The notes under the pieces are model-generated. The model ran no database searches and was not told the origin of the DNA. It saw only the letters and a list, made by a program, of their open reading frames with translations. The translations under genes were made by a program, and so were the position numbers. Of a stretch of 64,000 nt of DNA, positions 28,871 to 36,718 are shown in pieces. How positions within the stretch are numbered: position 1 is the stretch's first letter; every line of letters starts with the position of its first letter. This DNA is from Kosakonia quasisacchari (lineage in GTDB: Bacteria; Pseudomonadota; Gammaproteobacteria; Enterobacterales; Enterobacteriaceae): contig NZ_SJOP01000002.1 of NCBI RefSeq assembly GCF_004331415.1, positions 62,001 through 126,000 on the forward strand, read 5' to 3'.

Positions 28871-30769
28871 ATGACATGGAAAAATACCCAGGGCCGAATA
28901 GGCCTGTTGCTAATAAGCTTTTTCGTTATCTTATTGATAGTTACCTATATTGTTATCAAGCAATTCGTCTCCCCGCAGATTATTGAAACGGAGACCAAAA
29001 ATATTCAGGCGACGGTTGAATTACAAAGTAACGCGATTAAAGAGCAGATGAACCGTGTTAAGGCTCAGCAACGCTCAATCACTGAACTGGTTGTCGGTCT
29101 GCAAAGTGAGCAAATCGACGGATTATTACCGCACATGGTTAACCAATACGGGGATTTAAACGTATTCGGTGGTGGGATTTGGCCTCTTCCAGGCCAGCGT
29201 GATCCGGCTCGGGACAAATTCAGTACCTTCTATGCTCGCGACGGAAGCGGCAATCTGCAAGTCAACACCGTATGGAACCAGCCGGAATCGGCAAAATACT
29301 GGGAACAACCCTGGTATAAAGACGGCATGAATGCGCCGAAAGGAGAGTGTGCGTGGGCAAAAGCGTATCAGGATGCGGCCAGCCCGCAGCCGCGAACGAA
29401 CTGTGCAATGGCGATCTGGAAAGATGGCAAAGCCTGGGGCGTGGCGACCATCGACGTGACGCTGGGCTTCTTTAACCAGCTGGCTGTCGACATGGGCAAA
29501 GCGGTAAACGGCAGCGTACTGATTGTTGAAGCGGACGGTAAAATCGTCGGTAATGGCTCTTCCGTACAGGATAAACCCGCGCTCTCAAACGTCCGCGATC
29601 TCGGTATTCCGGCGGCAGCACCGTTAGTTAGCCTATTAGGCCAGGGTAAAGCAACGGAAGTGCGTGGGAGCTATGACGGTGAAGACGGCGCACATTCCCT
29701 GTTCGTTCTGCCTATCAGCGGCAGCCCGTGGTTCATGGCAGTTGATATTCCGAGCAGCCACCTGGTGAGTATGTCTAACGCTATTATGGCCAAGCTCACC
29801 ATCGTTCAGGCGATTATCGGAATACTTATCGTCTTTATCATGATGATTATTGTGCGCAATATTTTCCATAATGTGACGTTGCTTAATCGTAATATTGAAG
29901 CGCTATCCAGCGGCGGTGCGGATTTAACGCAGCGTCTTGCGCAAAGTAAGAGTCCGGAATTTAATGCCATTATCAACAACTTCAATAAGTTTATTTCGTT
30001 CCTTAATGAGTTGATGCAGCAGGTAGGGAATAGCTCAATGGCGATCTCATCGGCTTCGCGCCAGATTGCCAGTGGTAACCTGAACCTCTCCTCGCGCACC
30101 GAAGATCAATCGGCCTCGATCGTGGAAACGGCAGCTTCCATGGAAGAACTGACCAGCACCGTGCGCCTTAACGCAGAGAACGCGTTGCAGGCGAACAAGC
30201 TGGCGGTAGAGGCTTCGGCGACGGCGAAACAAGGGGCCAGTGTGGTTAACAACGTTGTCTCCACGATGGATAACATCAATGCGTCCTCCTCTAAAGTGGT
30301 GGAAATCATCAGTGTGATTGACGGCATCGCTTTCCAAACCAACATCCTGGCGCTTAACGCAGCGGTGGAGGCGGCAAGGGCGGGTGAACACGGGCGTGGG
30401 TTCGCTGTGGTGGCCGGTGAGGTTCGTTCACTGGCGCAGCGCAGCGCCCGCTCAGCTCAGGAGATCAAAAAACTGATTGAAGAGTCGGTGAGCAGCATTG
30501 AGCAGGGCAGCGGACTGGTTCGTCAGGCGGGTACAACGATGGACGGCCTGATGGAAAAAGTTGAAAGCGTGGGTGTGCTGATCTCAGAAATCAGCTCTTC
30601 CAGCGATGAACAAAGTCGCGGGATTGCCCAGATCAACATCGCCATCAACCAGCTCGATAGCGCAACGCAGCAGAATGCGGCACTGGTGGAAGAGGTGGCG
30701 GCGGCCGCGCAGTCCATGGAAGAACAAACCGTCCAACTCGAAAACGTTGTTGGCAGCTTCAAGCTCTGA
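28871..30769 (+). CDS. Methyl-accepting chemotaxis protein with large periplasmic Cache-type sensor
   Basis: A 632-residue chemoreceptor. TM1 lies at about 11-29. The periplasmic domain of about 275 residues (30-305, with [16 protein letters not shown] and [15 protein letters not shown]) has the layout of a double Cache sensor. TM2 lies at about 309-331, then HAMP and a signalling domain with the tip [20 protein letters not shown] near residue 490. It ends in VGSFKL, again without a NWETF-type tail. The signalling half resembles that of the first receptor, while the sensor halves are unrelated, so this is not a simple duplication. Ligand unknown; Cache domains often bind amino or organic acids. 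Confidence 0.93.
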   Translation: MTWKNTQGRIGLLLISFFVILLIVTYIVIKQFVSPQIIETETKNIQATVELQSNAIKEQMNRVKAQQRSITELVVGLQSEQIDGLLPHMVNQYGDLNVFGGGIWPLPGQRDPARDKFSTFYARDGSGNLQVNTVWNQPESAKYWEQPWYKDGMNAPKGECAWAKAYQDAASPQPRTNCAMAIWKDGKAWGVATIDVTLGFFNQLAVDMGKAVNGSVLIVEADGKIVGNGSSVQDKPALSNVRDLGIPAAAPLVSLLGQGKATEVRGSYDGEDGAHSLFVLPISGSPWFMAVDIPSSHLVSMSNAIMAKLTIVQAIIGILIVFIMMIIVRNIFHNVTLLNRNIEALSSGGADLTQRLAQSKSPEFNAIINNFNKFISFLNELMQQVGNSSMAISSASRQIASGNLNLSSRTEDQSASIVETAASMEELTSTVRLNAENALQANKLAVEASATAKQGASVVNNVVSTMDNINASSSKVVEIISVIDGIAFQTNILALNAAVEAARAGEHGRGFAVVAGEVRSLAQRSARSAQEIKKLIEESVSSIEQGSGLVRQAGTTMDGLMEKVESVGVLISEISSSSDEQSRGIAQINIAINQLDSATQQNAALVEEVAAAAQSMEEQTVQLENVVGSFKL

Positions 30770-30779
30770 CATACAAAAT

Positions 30780-30805
30780 AGCCGACTCTGCAGAGTCGGC
30801 TTTCT
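30780..30805 (+). terminator. Rho-independent terminator after the second chemoreceptor gene
   Basis: AGCCGACTC/GAGTCGGCT with loop TGCA (30780-30801) is followed by TTTCTT, 11 bases after the stop codon. Confidence 0.8.
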
Positions 30806-31074
30806 TATATCTTGCGTCTGTCATTTATCCTTTCCGTCAATGCCCGCTTCGCATTTCCCGTGTGGTAAAAATCCATTCGCACTTAATTCTTATCACTCTG
30901 GTCTGTAACTGGGAGCCGCCCGTGCTTCTTCGTGGGTCTGCACTTTGCCACTGCGATGCTGGCGCTCTCCGGGCTTATCCAGTCCGGCGAAGGCGGGACG
31001 CCTCCCCACTTTTGCCGGGTTCCGGTTTTTTACTTGTGCATTTAGCGCAGGTCGCCGCTATGTTGATATGCGGT
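30806..31074. other. Spacer with remnant-like reading frames
   Basis: Two overlapping plus-strand frames (from about 30862 and 30945) run through this spacer into the antisense side of the next gene. They read protein-like stretches such as YPVRRRRDASPLLPGSGFLL and VHLAQVAAMLICGLWRQPI. These recall the small frames often seen beside P4-like prophage remnants, but this is recall, not a match. Neither has a clear ribosome-binding site, so no gene is called. Confidence 0.4.
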
Positions 31075-31611
31075 TTATGGCGTCAGCCGATAGTGCGACT
31101 GCACCAGACCCGAAGGGAAGCTGCGGCTCGATAACAGCGTCAAATCGATATCCTGAGTCAGCGTTCCGAACAGCGGCTTTCCCGAACCGAGCAGGACAGG
31201 AACGGTAGTGATAACGATATCAGCGACCAGCCCTTCGCGCAGGAACGACTGTATCAACTGCCCGCCATCAATATAGACGCGATGTGCGTTCTGTGCCGCC
31301 AGGTCATCAATCACCTCCTTTGGTGCGCGTCGGGAGAACTGCACTTTGCCCTTCAGCCTCTCGGGCACGGGGCTACCGGCCAGTTGCCGGGAGAGCACCA
31401 GCACGGGCCGGTCATAAGGCCATTCGTCAAAGGTCAGCACTTTTTCATAGCTCCCCCGGCCCATAACGATCCAATCTTTGTCCGCGATGAACGCCGCATA
31501 GCCGTGATCTTCTGTCGGGTCATCGCGCTGCAACAACCAGCCGATATCGCCATCCTGACGGGCGATGTAGCCATCAAGACTAACTGCAATAAAAACGTGT
31601 GTGGTGACCAT
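31075..31611 (-). CDS. Dihydrofolate reductase-fold protein (RibD C-terminal family)
   Basis: A 178-residue stand-alone protein of the RibD_C/DHFR-like family, probably an NADPH-dependent reductase in the cytoplasm with unknown substrate. Family marks are the opening HVFIAVSLDGYIAR, the central DWIVMGRGSYEKVL and the nucleotide-binding RVYIDGGQLIQSFLREGLV, then the PVLLGSGKPLFG strand. An ATG six codons upstream is open, but ATG at 31611 has GGAG six bases before it and matches the usual N-terminus. It is the first gene of the mixed block after the receptors and is not linked to riboflavin genes. Confidence 0.85.
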   Translation of the reverse strand: MVTTHVFIAVSLDGYIARQDGDIGWLLQRDDPTEDHGYAAFIADKDWIVMGRGSYEKVLTFDEWPYDRPVLVLSRQLAGSPVPERLKGKVQFSRRAPKEVIDDLAAQNAHRVYIDGGQLIQSFLREGLVADIVITTVPVLLGSGKPLFGTLTQDIDLTLLSSRSFPSGLVQSHYRLTP

Positions 31612-31715
31612 CAGGTGCTCCGTATTCATGCCGCATGTATTAAGTTGAGTTTAGTGATTACCCATTTTGGCCAGATCCTTTTCAGCAAGAGCTGATGTCG
31701 GTGGTGCTGTGCTGT

Positions 31716-32324
31716 TCAGTACATCCACTTTTCCACAACGTCATCGCCCAAATGCTCGCGCAGCAGATCCTCGTTATCTTCCTCGCCGTGTGCTTCCAGC
31801 AAGCATTTGAACATCAGCACGTCAAGGTACTGGCCTACGTCGGTGAAGATCTGCGTCAGCATTGGCGAGCTGTCGTGATCGAAATACCACACTTCGCCGG
31901 TTTCCCGGTGAAAGCACCACAAATTGCCGTTACCCAGGTAGTCGCCAAAGGCGATCAACTGCTTGACCTGTGCCCATTGTGACGCTGCGTCTGGCGCACC
32001 TTCGAGAATGTCATGAATACCGGGATAAGCATCCAGCAGCGGCTCAATGCTGGCGTATTTCGCGGGCGTGACGCTGCACAACCTTTCGGCCAGCTCGAGT
32101 GTGCCGATCGTTTCATGGTAACGGCGCAGCAATGGCGGAAGGGCGCAGCCCAGGCGTTGTTCAAGGGCTTCAATCTCTTTGGGGTCAACCGGCGACACTG
32201 GTGCAGGGTTATTCCACTGTTCGCGCCAGGCCTGTGCGCAGTCGTGCCACCAGGTCAGCCGTGCTGTCTCGTCGGTAAATTCTGGCCACGCTAAAGGCGG
32301 GAGTTCGCTGCTATCTGGATTCAT
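31716..32324 (-). CDS. SMI1/KNR4 (SUKH) family protein
   Basis: A 202-residue soluble protein. The stretch EIEALEQRLGCALPPLLRRY is the hallmark opening of SUKH domains. It is followed by GDYLGNGNLWCFHRETGEVW and WYFDHDSSPMLTQIFTDVGQ, typical of the second half. SUKH proteins often serve as immunity proteins to contact-dependent or other polymorphic toxins, but stand-alone housekeeping members also exist. No toxin gene is adjacent; a decayed fragment pair lies 5 kb away. Function therefore stays open. It is acidic and has no signal peptide. Confidence 0.8.
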   Translation of the reverse strand: MNPDSSELPPLAWPEFTDETARLTWWHDCAQAWREQWNNPAPVSPVDPKEIEALEQRLGCALPPLLRRYHETIGTLELAERLCSVTPAKYASIEPLLDAYPGIHDILEGAPDAASQWAQVKQLIAFGDYLGNGNLWCFHRETGEVWYFDHDSSPMLTQIFTDVGQYLDVLMFKCLLEAHGEEDNEDLLREHLGDDVVEKWMY

Positions 32325-32473
32325 TTTCGTCCTTTCCTGCTTATCTACTTTGGCTGCTAACAGGATCGCTTACATTCGCCATGAGGGCCACTGCCATTAG
32401 TGATGGCTTTACGCTATGTTCTTCGCAACGTTAAGGTAATTGAAAATATCAACTGTGCTGAACGGGGAGCGCT

Positions 32474-32860
32474 ATGCCGTCAATAAAGCTAATGGGAGAT
32501 GGCTATGAGCCGCAGGTCTGGCAGGAAGGCGACCGGCTGACATATTCGCTGCCGGTCGATTCCGGGTTTCTCAGTTTTGATTTTAGTTTTGATATTTGCC
32601 GAAGCGATCTGGATGTCCTGCGTCGCAATGATTACCGACGCGCAGCGCTCGAAATCATTGCGCACACGCTACTGCAGTATTCCACGCTAAAGGGAAATGC
32701 CCGTTTCACGCAAAGCGATTTCGATAAGCTTATCGCGGATACGCTCCACTCAACGCACGATTTTCTCCAGACCTTCATTGCCCACATCAGTCGGGAACAC
32801 AACATTGGGATTGAGCACTATATCAACGAAATCCTCTCCCGGCGCGCTGCTGCGGATTAA
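32474..32860 (+). CDS. Hypothetical protein, 128 residues
   Basis: An unrecognised small cytoplasmic protein with a good ribosome-binding site (GGGGAG) four bases before the ATG. No signal peptide, membrane segment, Cys pair or known motif is seen. The N-terminal third is predicted mostly strand (LTYSLPVDSGFLSFDFSFDI) and the rest helical. It has typical GC content and codon use for the window. It is divergent from the SUKH gene and lies 168 bases upstream of the NACHT gene on the same strand, so it may share its transcript. Confidence 0.6.
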   Translation: MPSIKLMGDGYEPQVWQEGDRLTYSLPVDSGFLSFDFSFDICRSDLDVLRRNDYRRAALEIIAHTLLQYSTLKGNARFTQSDFDKLIADTLHSTHDFLQTFIAHISREHNIGIEHYINEILSRRAAAD

Positions 32861-33028
32861 GGCTCCGGGCGCAACGTGAAGGAGTCGCATTCATCGTTTC
32901 TTCAAGCGCATTGGGCTTTTCCTTTTCCCCCCACCAAATCAGGTAGTTCGCTTCCGGTTTCCGGTGCCGGAGGCGTTATAGTGCTGTTTTATTGCAAAAA
33001 TCGTCACGAGAACAAAGAAGGGACTCAC

Positions 33029-36000
33029 ATGTCGGGTAGCCAAAAATTCGTTTTACTCCTCCTTGCGTTGGCATTGTGCTTCGTGGTGGGGATTGGGCTT
33101 TACAGCTCGTGGCTTAACGCGGCGTTCGTCGCCGTGTTTATCTGCCTGATGCTACTCCTCACGCGTCCCTTGTTGATGCCTGCCGGGTATGGCGCGAACA
33201 AAATCCGCGCCCTGGTGCTGGTGCTTGGGTTGGGCATTATTGGCAGCGGGTCCAGCGCGTTAAATACGCTGTTGCCGACTATCTGGACGCTGCCAGTGCT
33301 GCAAAATGCCCCCGCGTGGCTGAAGAATATCCAGCTTATCAGCCAGCCTTCGCCGTGGCTCCTCGCCTCCGTTGTCATCATTGTTGGCATTGTGTTTTTT
33401 TGCCTGCGTGACCGAAGCGTTAGCGGCGGGCATCCGACGCCACTGAAAAAGGATTTCCCGGAAGATCGTTTTGCACGCAAGCTGGAGGTGTTCTGCAACA
33501 TGCTGCAGCAGGATCTCACTTCGATTGACGAGAGCAGTAACTGGAGCCCTGAGTACTACACCGAACTGGAGGCCGAGGTTGAGATCCGCAAAGCGAAAGG
33601 TGTGACTTCCCGTAAAAAGATCCTTGGGCTGCAAGACGCGATCCGTAAAGACAGAACCTCGCGGTCGTTTTTGATTCTGGGCGCGCCCGGTTCCGGCAAG
33701 AGCGTGGCGTTGCGCAAGCTTGCCAAAGATATGTTGGCGGAGGTCAAAAAGACGCACCGCGTACCGATTTACGTCAATCTGCGCGAATGGGTTCCTACCA
33801 GCACTGTGGTTGGCGGTCGCAGCGAGTTCTCTGTTGAAGATCTCGAAGAGTTCGTCATTAAAAACCTCGTTCGTCGTGGTGACGCTTACACGCGAGATTT
33901 TGTTAATGACTACTTTCATGACCTGTGGCGTACCGGTCGCTTATTTTTTATCTTCGACTCGTTCGATGAGATCTCCGAATTGCTGGATGCCAGCGAAAGC
34001 TCGGCGGTCATCGATTCGCTGTCCACGGTTATCTCTCGCTTTATTACCTCGCACCCGGCGTCCCGGGGGGTTTTAGCCTCGCGCGTGTTCCGTCAGCCGA
34101 CGCGCGCGTTTCTGGCGGAAAAAGTACTGGAGATCCGCCCGCTTTCCGAAGCCGGTATTTCAGAAGCGCTAAGTCGGTATCCGCAATTTAACGAGCAGGT
34201 GCGAAATACGTTATTCAGTCACCGTCTGGATCTGATCCCGCTGGTGCGCAACCCGTTTATGATGGCGCTACTTGGCGAATGGATCGCGGTTAACGAGACA
34301 TTGCCGGTAAATCAGGCTGAGATTTATAAAAACTATATCGACAGCCGGGTGCAGCTCTGCGAACAGGAATTGCGCGATGCGGGGATCTCTTCCCGCGAGG
34401 TAATAGAGATTGCTACGGATATTGCGTGGTTTGTTTTTCGTTCCTCGAAGTTTGGCCTTGAAGCGCCAGTGAAGGTGATCCGTCGCTATTTCAATTCAGA
34501 GCACGTGGACACGGTGCTGGAACTACTGCGTTTTGCCCGCATTGCCAGAGTGACCCCTGGCGATGAGAAGTCATTTGCGTTTGTTCATCGACGCTTTCTG
34601 GAGTATTTCGTCACCACCCGCTTTTTGCAGCAGCCCGCAGAGGTACCGGATTCGCACATTCCTACAGATTCGCGTGGTCGCGATGCACTGGTGCTGTATG
34701 CCCAGTTGTGTAGCGAAGGCGAAGCGAAGCGGTTGGCGGATCTCTGTTGGCATGAGATCCAACACCATTTTGCAGATGCAGGTAAACGCATTCGCGCTAT
34801 TCACTGCTTGCGCTTTTTGATTGACGCCTTTGGTTCCCGCCGCGAGGTGCTGCAACCGTTCGAAGAGGAACTCTCTGCCTTTGTGATACAGCACGTTAAA
34901 GCGGGTGATAACATCCTGCTGGCGAAAATTTGCCTGGAAGCCACCGGGTTGCTCTCTGAATCCCGCGCCGCGCCGGTTCTTGCCGCCGCGATTGCCGGTG
35001 AGGATGGCTGGTTACAGGAGACCGCGTTTCGCGCTTGTCGTCATCTGCCGAAAATGAATGCCGAACTGGAAGAGGGGATGAAGAAATATGTGCTGAATAT
35101 TTCGGAAACCAACTTTTGGCGCGGGCGTAAGAATATCCTGCTTAGCTTGTCGTTATCCGATGCCTTAAGTGGCGTTTATCGCATTGCACGGATGCGCCTG
35201 TGGAGCATGAAAGCCGCACTCATCAGCACAGTGTTACTGGTCATCGCATTACCCTTTATCACCTTTTTTAGCGCAAGCTATGCGGCGGCGGTTACCGCGC
35301 CAATCTTACTGTTCGGCAAAGCGGGGCGCACGGCGCAAAAAGAGAAGGCAAAAAAAGCGGGTAGCGCAACGCCCGCTCCTCGCGCGGCGGTGCCATTTAT
35401 TGATAAGGGCTTTTTATCCGGCACCCTTGTGCTGTTTCGCGTGATGAGTTTTGTCATCCTGGTGGTGACCAGTGTTGCCGGGCTGTTTTCCCCGGCACTG
35501 GCGTTGACGGCGATACCGTTTTACACCTATAGCGGATACGCCATTTACAACGGCTGGCTGGTCGCCGCAAATGTGGTGTTAGGTTTGATGTTGCTTGATT
35601 GGGTGGCAATTTGCCGGTTTGTACGCAGCAAAATTAATGACTTGCTGAACCCGAAAAAATGGCTGGCCGCGCTGTCGGTTCTTGTGGCATCTGCGGCGGG
35701 CGTGGGGATTGTTTTCAGCGCTATCCATTATGTCTCCCAATACCCGATGGCGGAGCCGGTCTTTAAAGCCACATTCTTATTGCTGCTCGCATTGCTGGTG
35801 GCATACGTGGCGTTCACCTTTATTCAATCTGTGCGCGGCGGGATTAAAGACGTGCGGATGCTGCGCAAATTAACCTTTGGCTTAACCATTAAGCGTGCAC
35901 AAATCGCTATAATTCTTTCTGAATGCGTGTCGGATTATGGACGTTTGCGGTTTGTTCGTCGGCTTGAAAGCGAAGGGATCTCCGCCACTGGCGACTGGCC

Positions 36001-36088
36001 GGAAGGGTTCAAACTGGCGGTTGGTCTTGGTGAAGCTTACACGGCGCTGGCGCGTCTGGAAGAACGCTGGTTAAACCTCGACAGATAA
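33029..36088 (+). CDS. Membrane-anchored NACHT-family NTPase
   Basis: A 1019-residue STAND-type ATPase or GTPase. Three to four hydrophobic segments in residues 5-130 anchor the N-terminus. The NTPase module has Walker A GAPGSGKS (218-225, Lys224) and a NACHT-style Walker B LFFIFDSFDEI (305-315) with the extra acidic residues Asp313 and Glu314. A helical region follows (about 530-720), perhaps HEAT-like. At least five more membrane segments lie at about 728-932, before a soluble tail. The frame is open 51 codons further upstream, but ATG at 33029 has AAGGGA before it and starts directly at the first hydrophobic helix. Bacterial NACHT proteins include antiphage defence proteins; this one could instead be a conserved cell-envelope protein. 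No effector nuclease or protease domain is seen. Confidence 0.85.
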   Translation: MSGSQKFVLLLLALALCFVVGIGLYSSWLNAAFVAVFICLMLLLTRPLLMPAGYGANKIRALVLVLGLGIIGSGSSALNTLLPTIWTLPVLQNAPAWLKNIQLISQPSPWLLASVVIIVGIVFFCLRDRSVSGGHPTPLKKDFPEDRFARKLEVFCNMLQQDLTSIDESSNWSPEYYTELEAEVEIRKAKGVTSRKKILGLQDAIRKDRTSRSFLILGAPGSGKSVALRKLAKDMLAEVKKTHRVPIYVNLREWVPTSTVVGGRSEFSVEDLEEFVIKNLVRRGDAYTRDFVNDYFHDLWRTGRLFFIFDSFDEISELLDASESSAVIDSLSTVISRFITSHPASRGVLASRVFRQPTRAFLAEKVLEIRPLSEAGISEALSRYPQFNEQVRNTLFSHRLDLIPLVRNPFMMALLGEWIAVNETLPVNQAEIYKNYIDSRVQLCEQELRDAGISSREVIEIATDIAWFVFRSSKFGLEAPVKVIRRYFNSEHVDTVLELLRFARIARVTPGDEKSFAFVHRRFLEYFVTTRFLQQPAEVPDSHIPTDSRGRDALVLYAQLCSEGEAKRLADLCWHEIQHHFADAGKRIRAIHCLRFLIDAFGSRREVLQPFEEELSAFVIQHVKAGDNILLAKICLEATGLLSESRAAPVLAAAIAGEDGWLQETAFRACRHLPKMNAELEEGMKKYVLNISETNFWRGRKNILLSLSLSDALSGVYRIARMRLWSMKAALISTVLLVIALPFITFFSASYAAAVTAPILLFGKAGRTAQKEKAKKAGSATPAPRAAVPFIDKGFLSGTLVLFRVMSFVILVVTSVAGLFSPALALTAIPFYTYSGYAIYNGWLVAANVVLGLMLLDWVAICRFVRSKINDLLNPKKWLAALSVLVASAAGVGIVFSAIHYVSQYPMAEPVFKATFLLLLALLVAYVAFTFIQSVRGGIKDVRMLRKLTFGLTIKRAQIAIILSECVSDYGRLRFVRRLESEGISATGDWPEGFKLAVGLGEAYTALARLEERWLNLDR

Positions 36089-36175
36089 GCAACGCGGTTG
36101 TGCAATGAACCGACTACTCTTGCGCAGGCGAGCGCAAACCCACGCGGTGAAGCGTGCAAGCAAATCGGGTAAAAA

Positions 36176-36367
36176 CTAGCGTTGTGCGGTGGGGTCGATA
36201 GTCTGACTGATTTGTTGCGACTGGCTTTTATCCTGATGGTGGTACCAGGCGCCAATAGAGGAATAGACGAAGCGGCCGAAGAAAAAGATAAAGCTGATAA
36301 GAAGTACGATACGGGTCATGCGACTGTCAAATCGATGTCGTTTTCGCATACTGGTTGCCTGACTCAC
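36176..36367 (-). CDS. yfgG: YfgG, small membrane protein (metal stress)
   Basis: A 63-residue protein with one membrane segment (RIVLLISFIFFFGRFVY). The sequence is nearly the same as E. coli YfgG, which has been linked to nickel and cobalt tolerance. The E. coli-like start SQATSMRKRHRF follows a GTG codon here, and AAAGGA lies six bases upstream, so the GTG start is preferred over an in-frame ATG 18 codons upstream. It is divergent from yfgF. Confidence 0.85.
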   Translation of the reverse strand: MSQATSMRKRHRFDSRMTRIVLLISFIFFFGRFVYSSIGAWYHHQDKSQSQQISQTIDPTAQR

Positions 36368-36574
36368 AATGGTTCCTTTAGGAATACCCGATCTACGGGC
36401 GACAGCGACATTAATGCACACTCTTTTAGTCAGGTCAATTAAGCCTGGCGCAAAATCACAATGATTAAACTATCACTCGGAGTTATATAAGATAAATTAA
36501 ATATTTACGTGAGCAATGAAAAGTGGGCGATAATGCGCATAAAGCCGGGAATTAAAGTTAGCTGGCGAGTTTTT
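36368..36574. other. yfgG-yfgF divergent spacer, upstream half
   Basis: Together with the promoter region that follows, about 350 bases separate the divergent yfgG and yfgF starts. This half is AT-rich and holds no reading frame or repeat that I can support. The yfgG promoter must lie here, but no hexamer pair stands out. Confidence 0.5.
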
Positions 36575-36615
36575 TTGATGCAAATCAATTAACAGATATT
36601 GTCCGGAATTAGAAT
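36575..36615 (+). promoter_or_regulatory. FNR box and -10 element upstream of yfgF
   Basis: TTGATGCAAATCAA (36575-36588) is a perfect match to the FNR consensus TTGAT-N4-ATCAA. A -10-like TAGAAT lies at 36610-36615. If transcription starts at 36623, the FNR site is centred exactly at -41.5, the class II activator position. This fits the anaerobic role known for E. coli YfgF. Confidence 0.8.
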
Positions 36616-36718
36616 TTCTGTTTGCTAACAAACTGGCACTTCACCGGTGCGCAGCACAGTCGGGTCGGATACCTGCCTGAAACACCCGCCAGGATCTGGG
36701 TTGGGTAACCGAGCATCT

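Noticed and set aside
32876..33028. N-terminal extension of 51 codons for the NACHT protein
   Set aside because: No ribosome-binding site at 32876, and the extension is not membrane- or domain-like; ATG 33029 has AAGGGA in front and begins at the first hydrophobic helix.
36182..36442. Plus-strand frame covering yfgG
   Set aside because: The minus-strand YfgG sequence is recognised and has a membrane helix and ribosome-binding site; the plus frame has neither.
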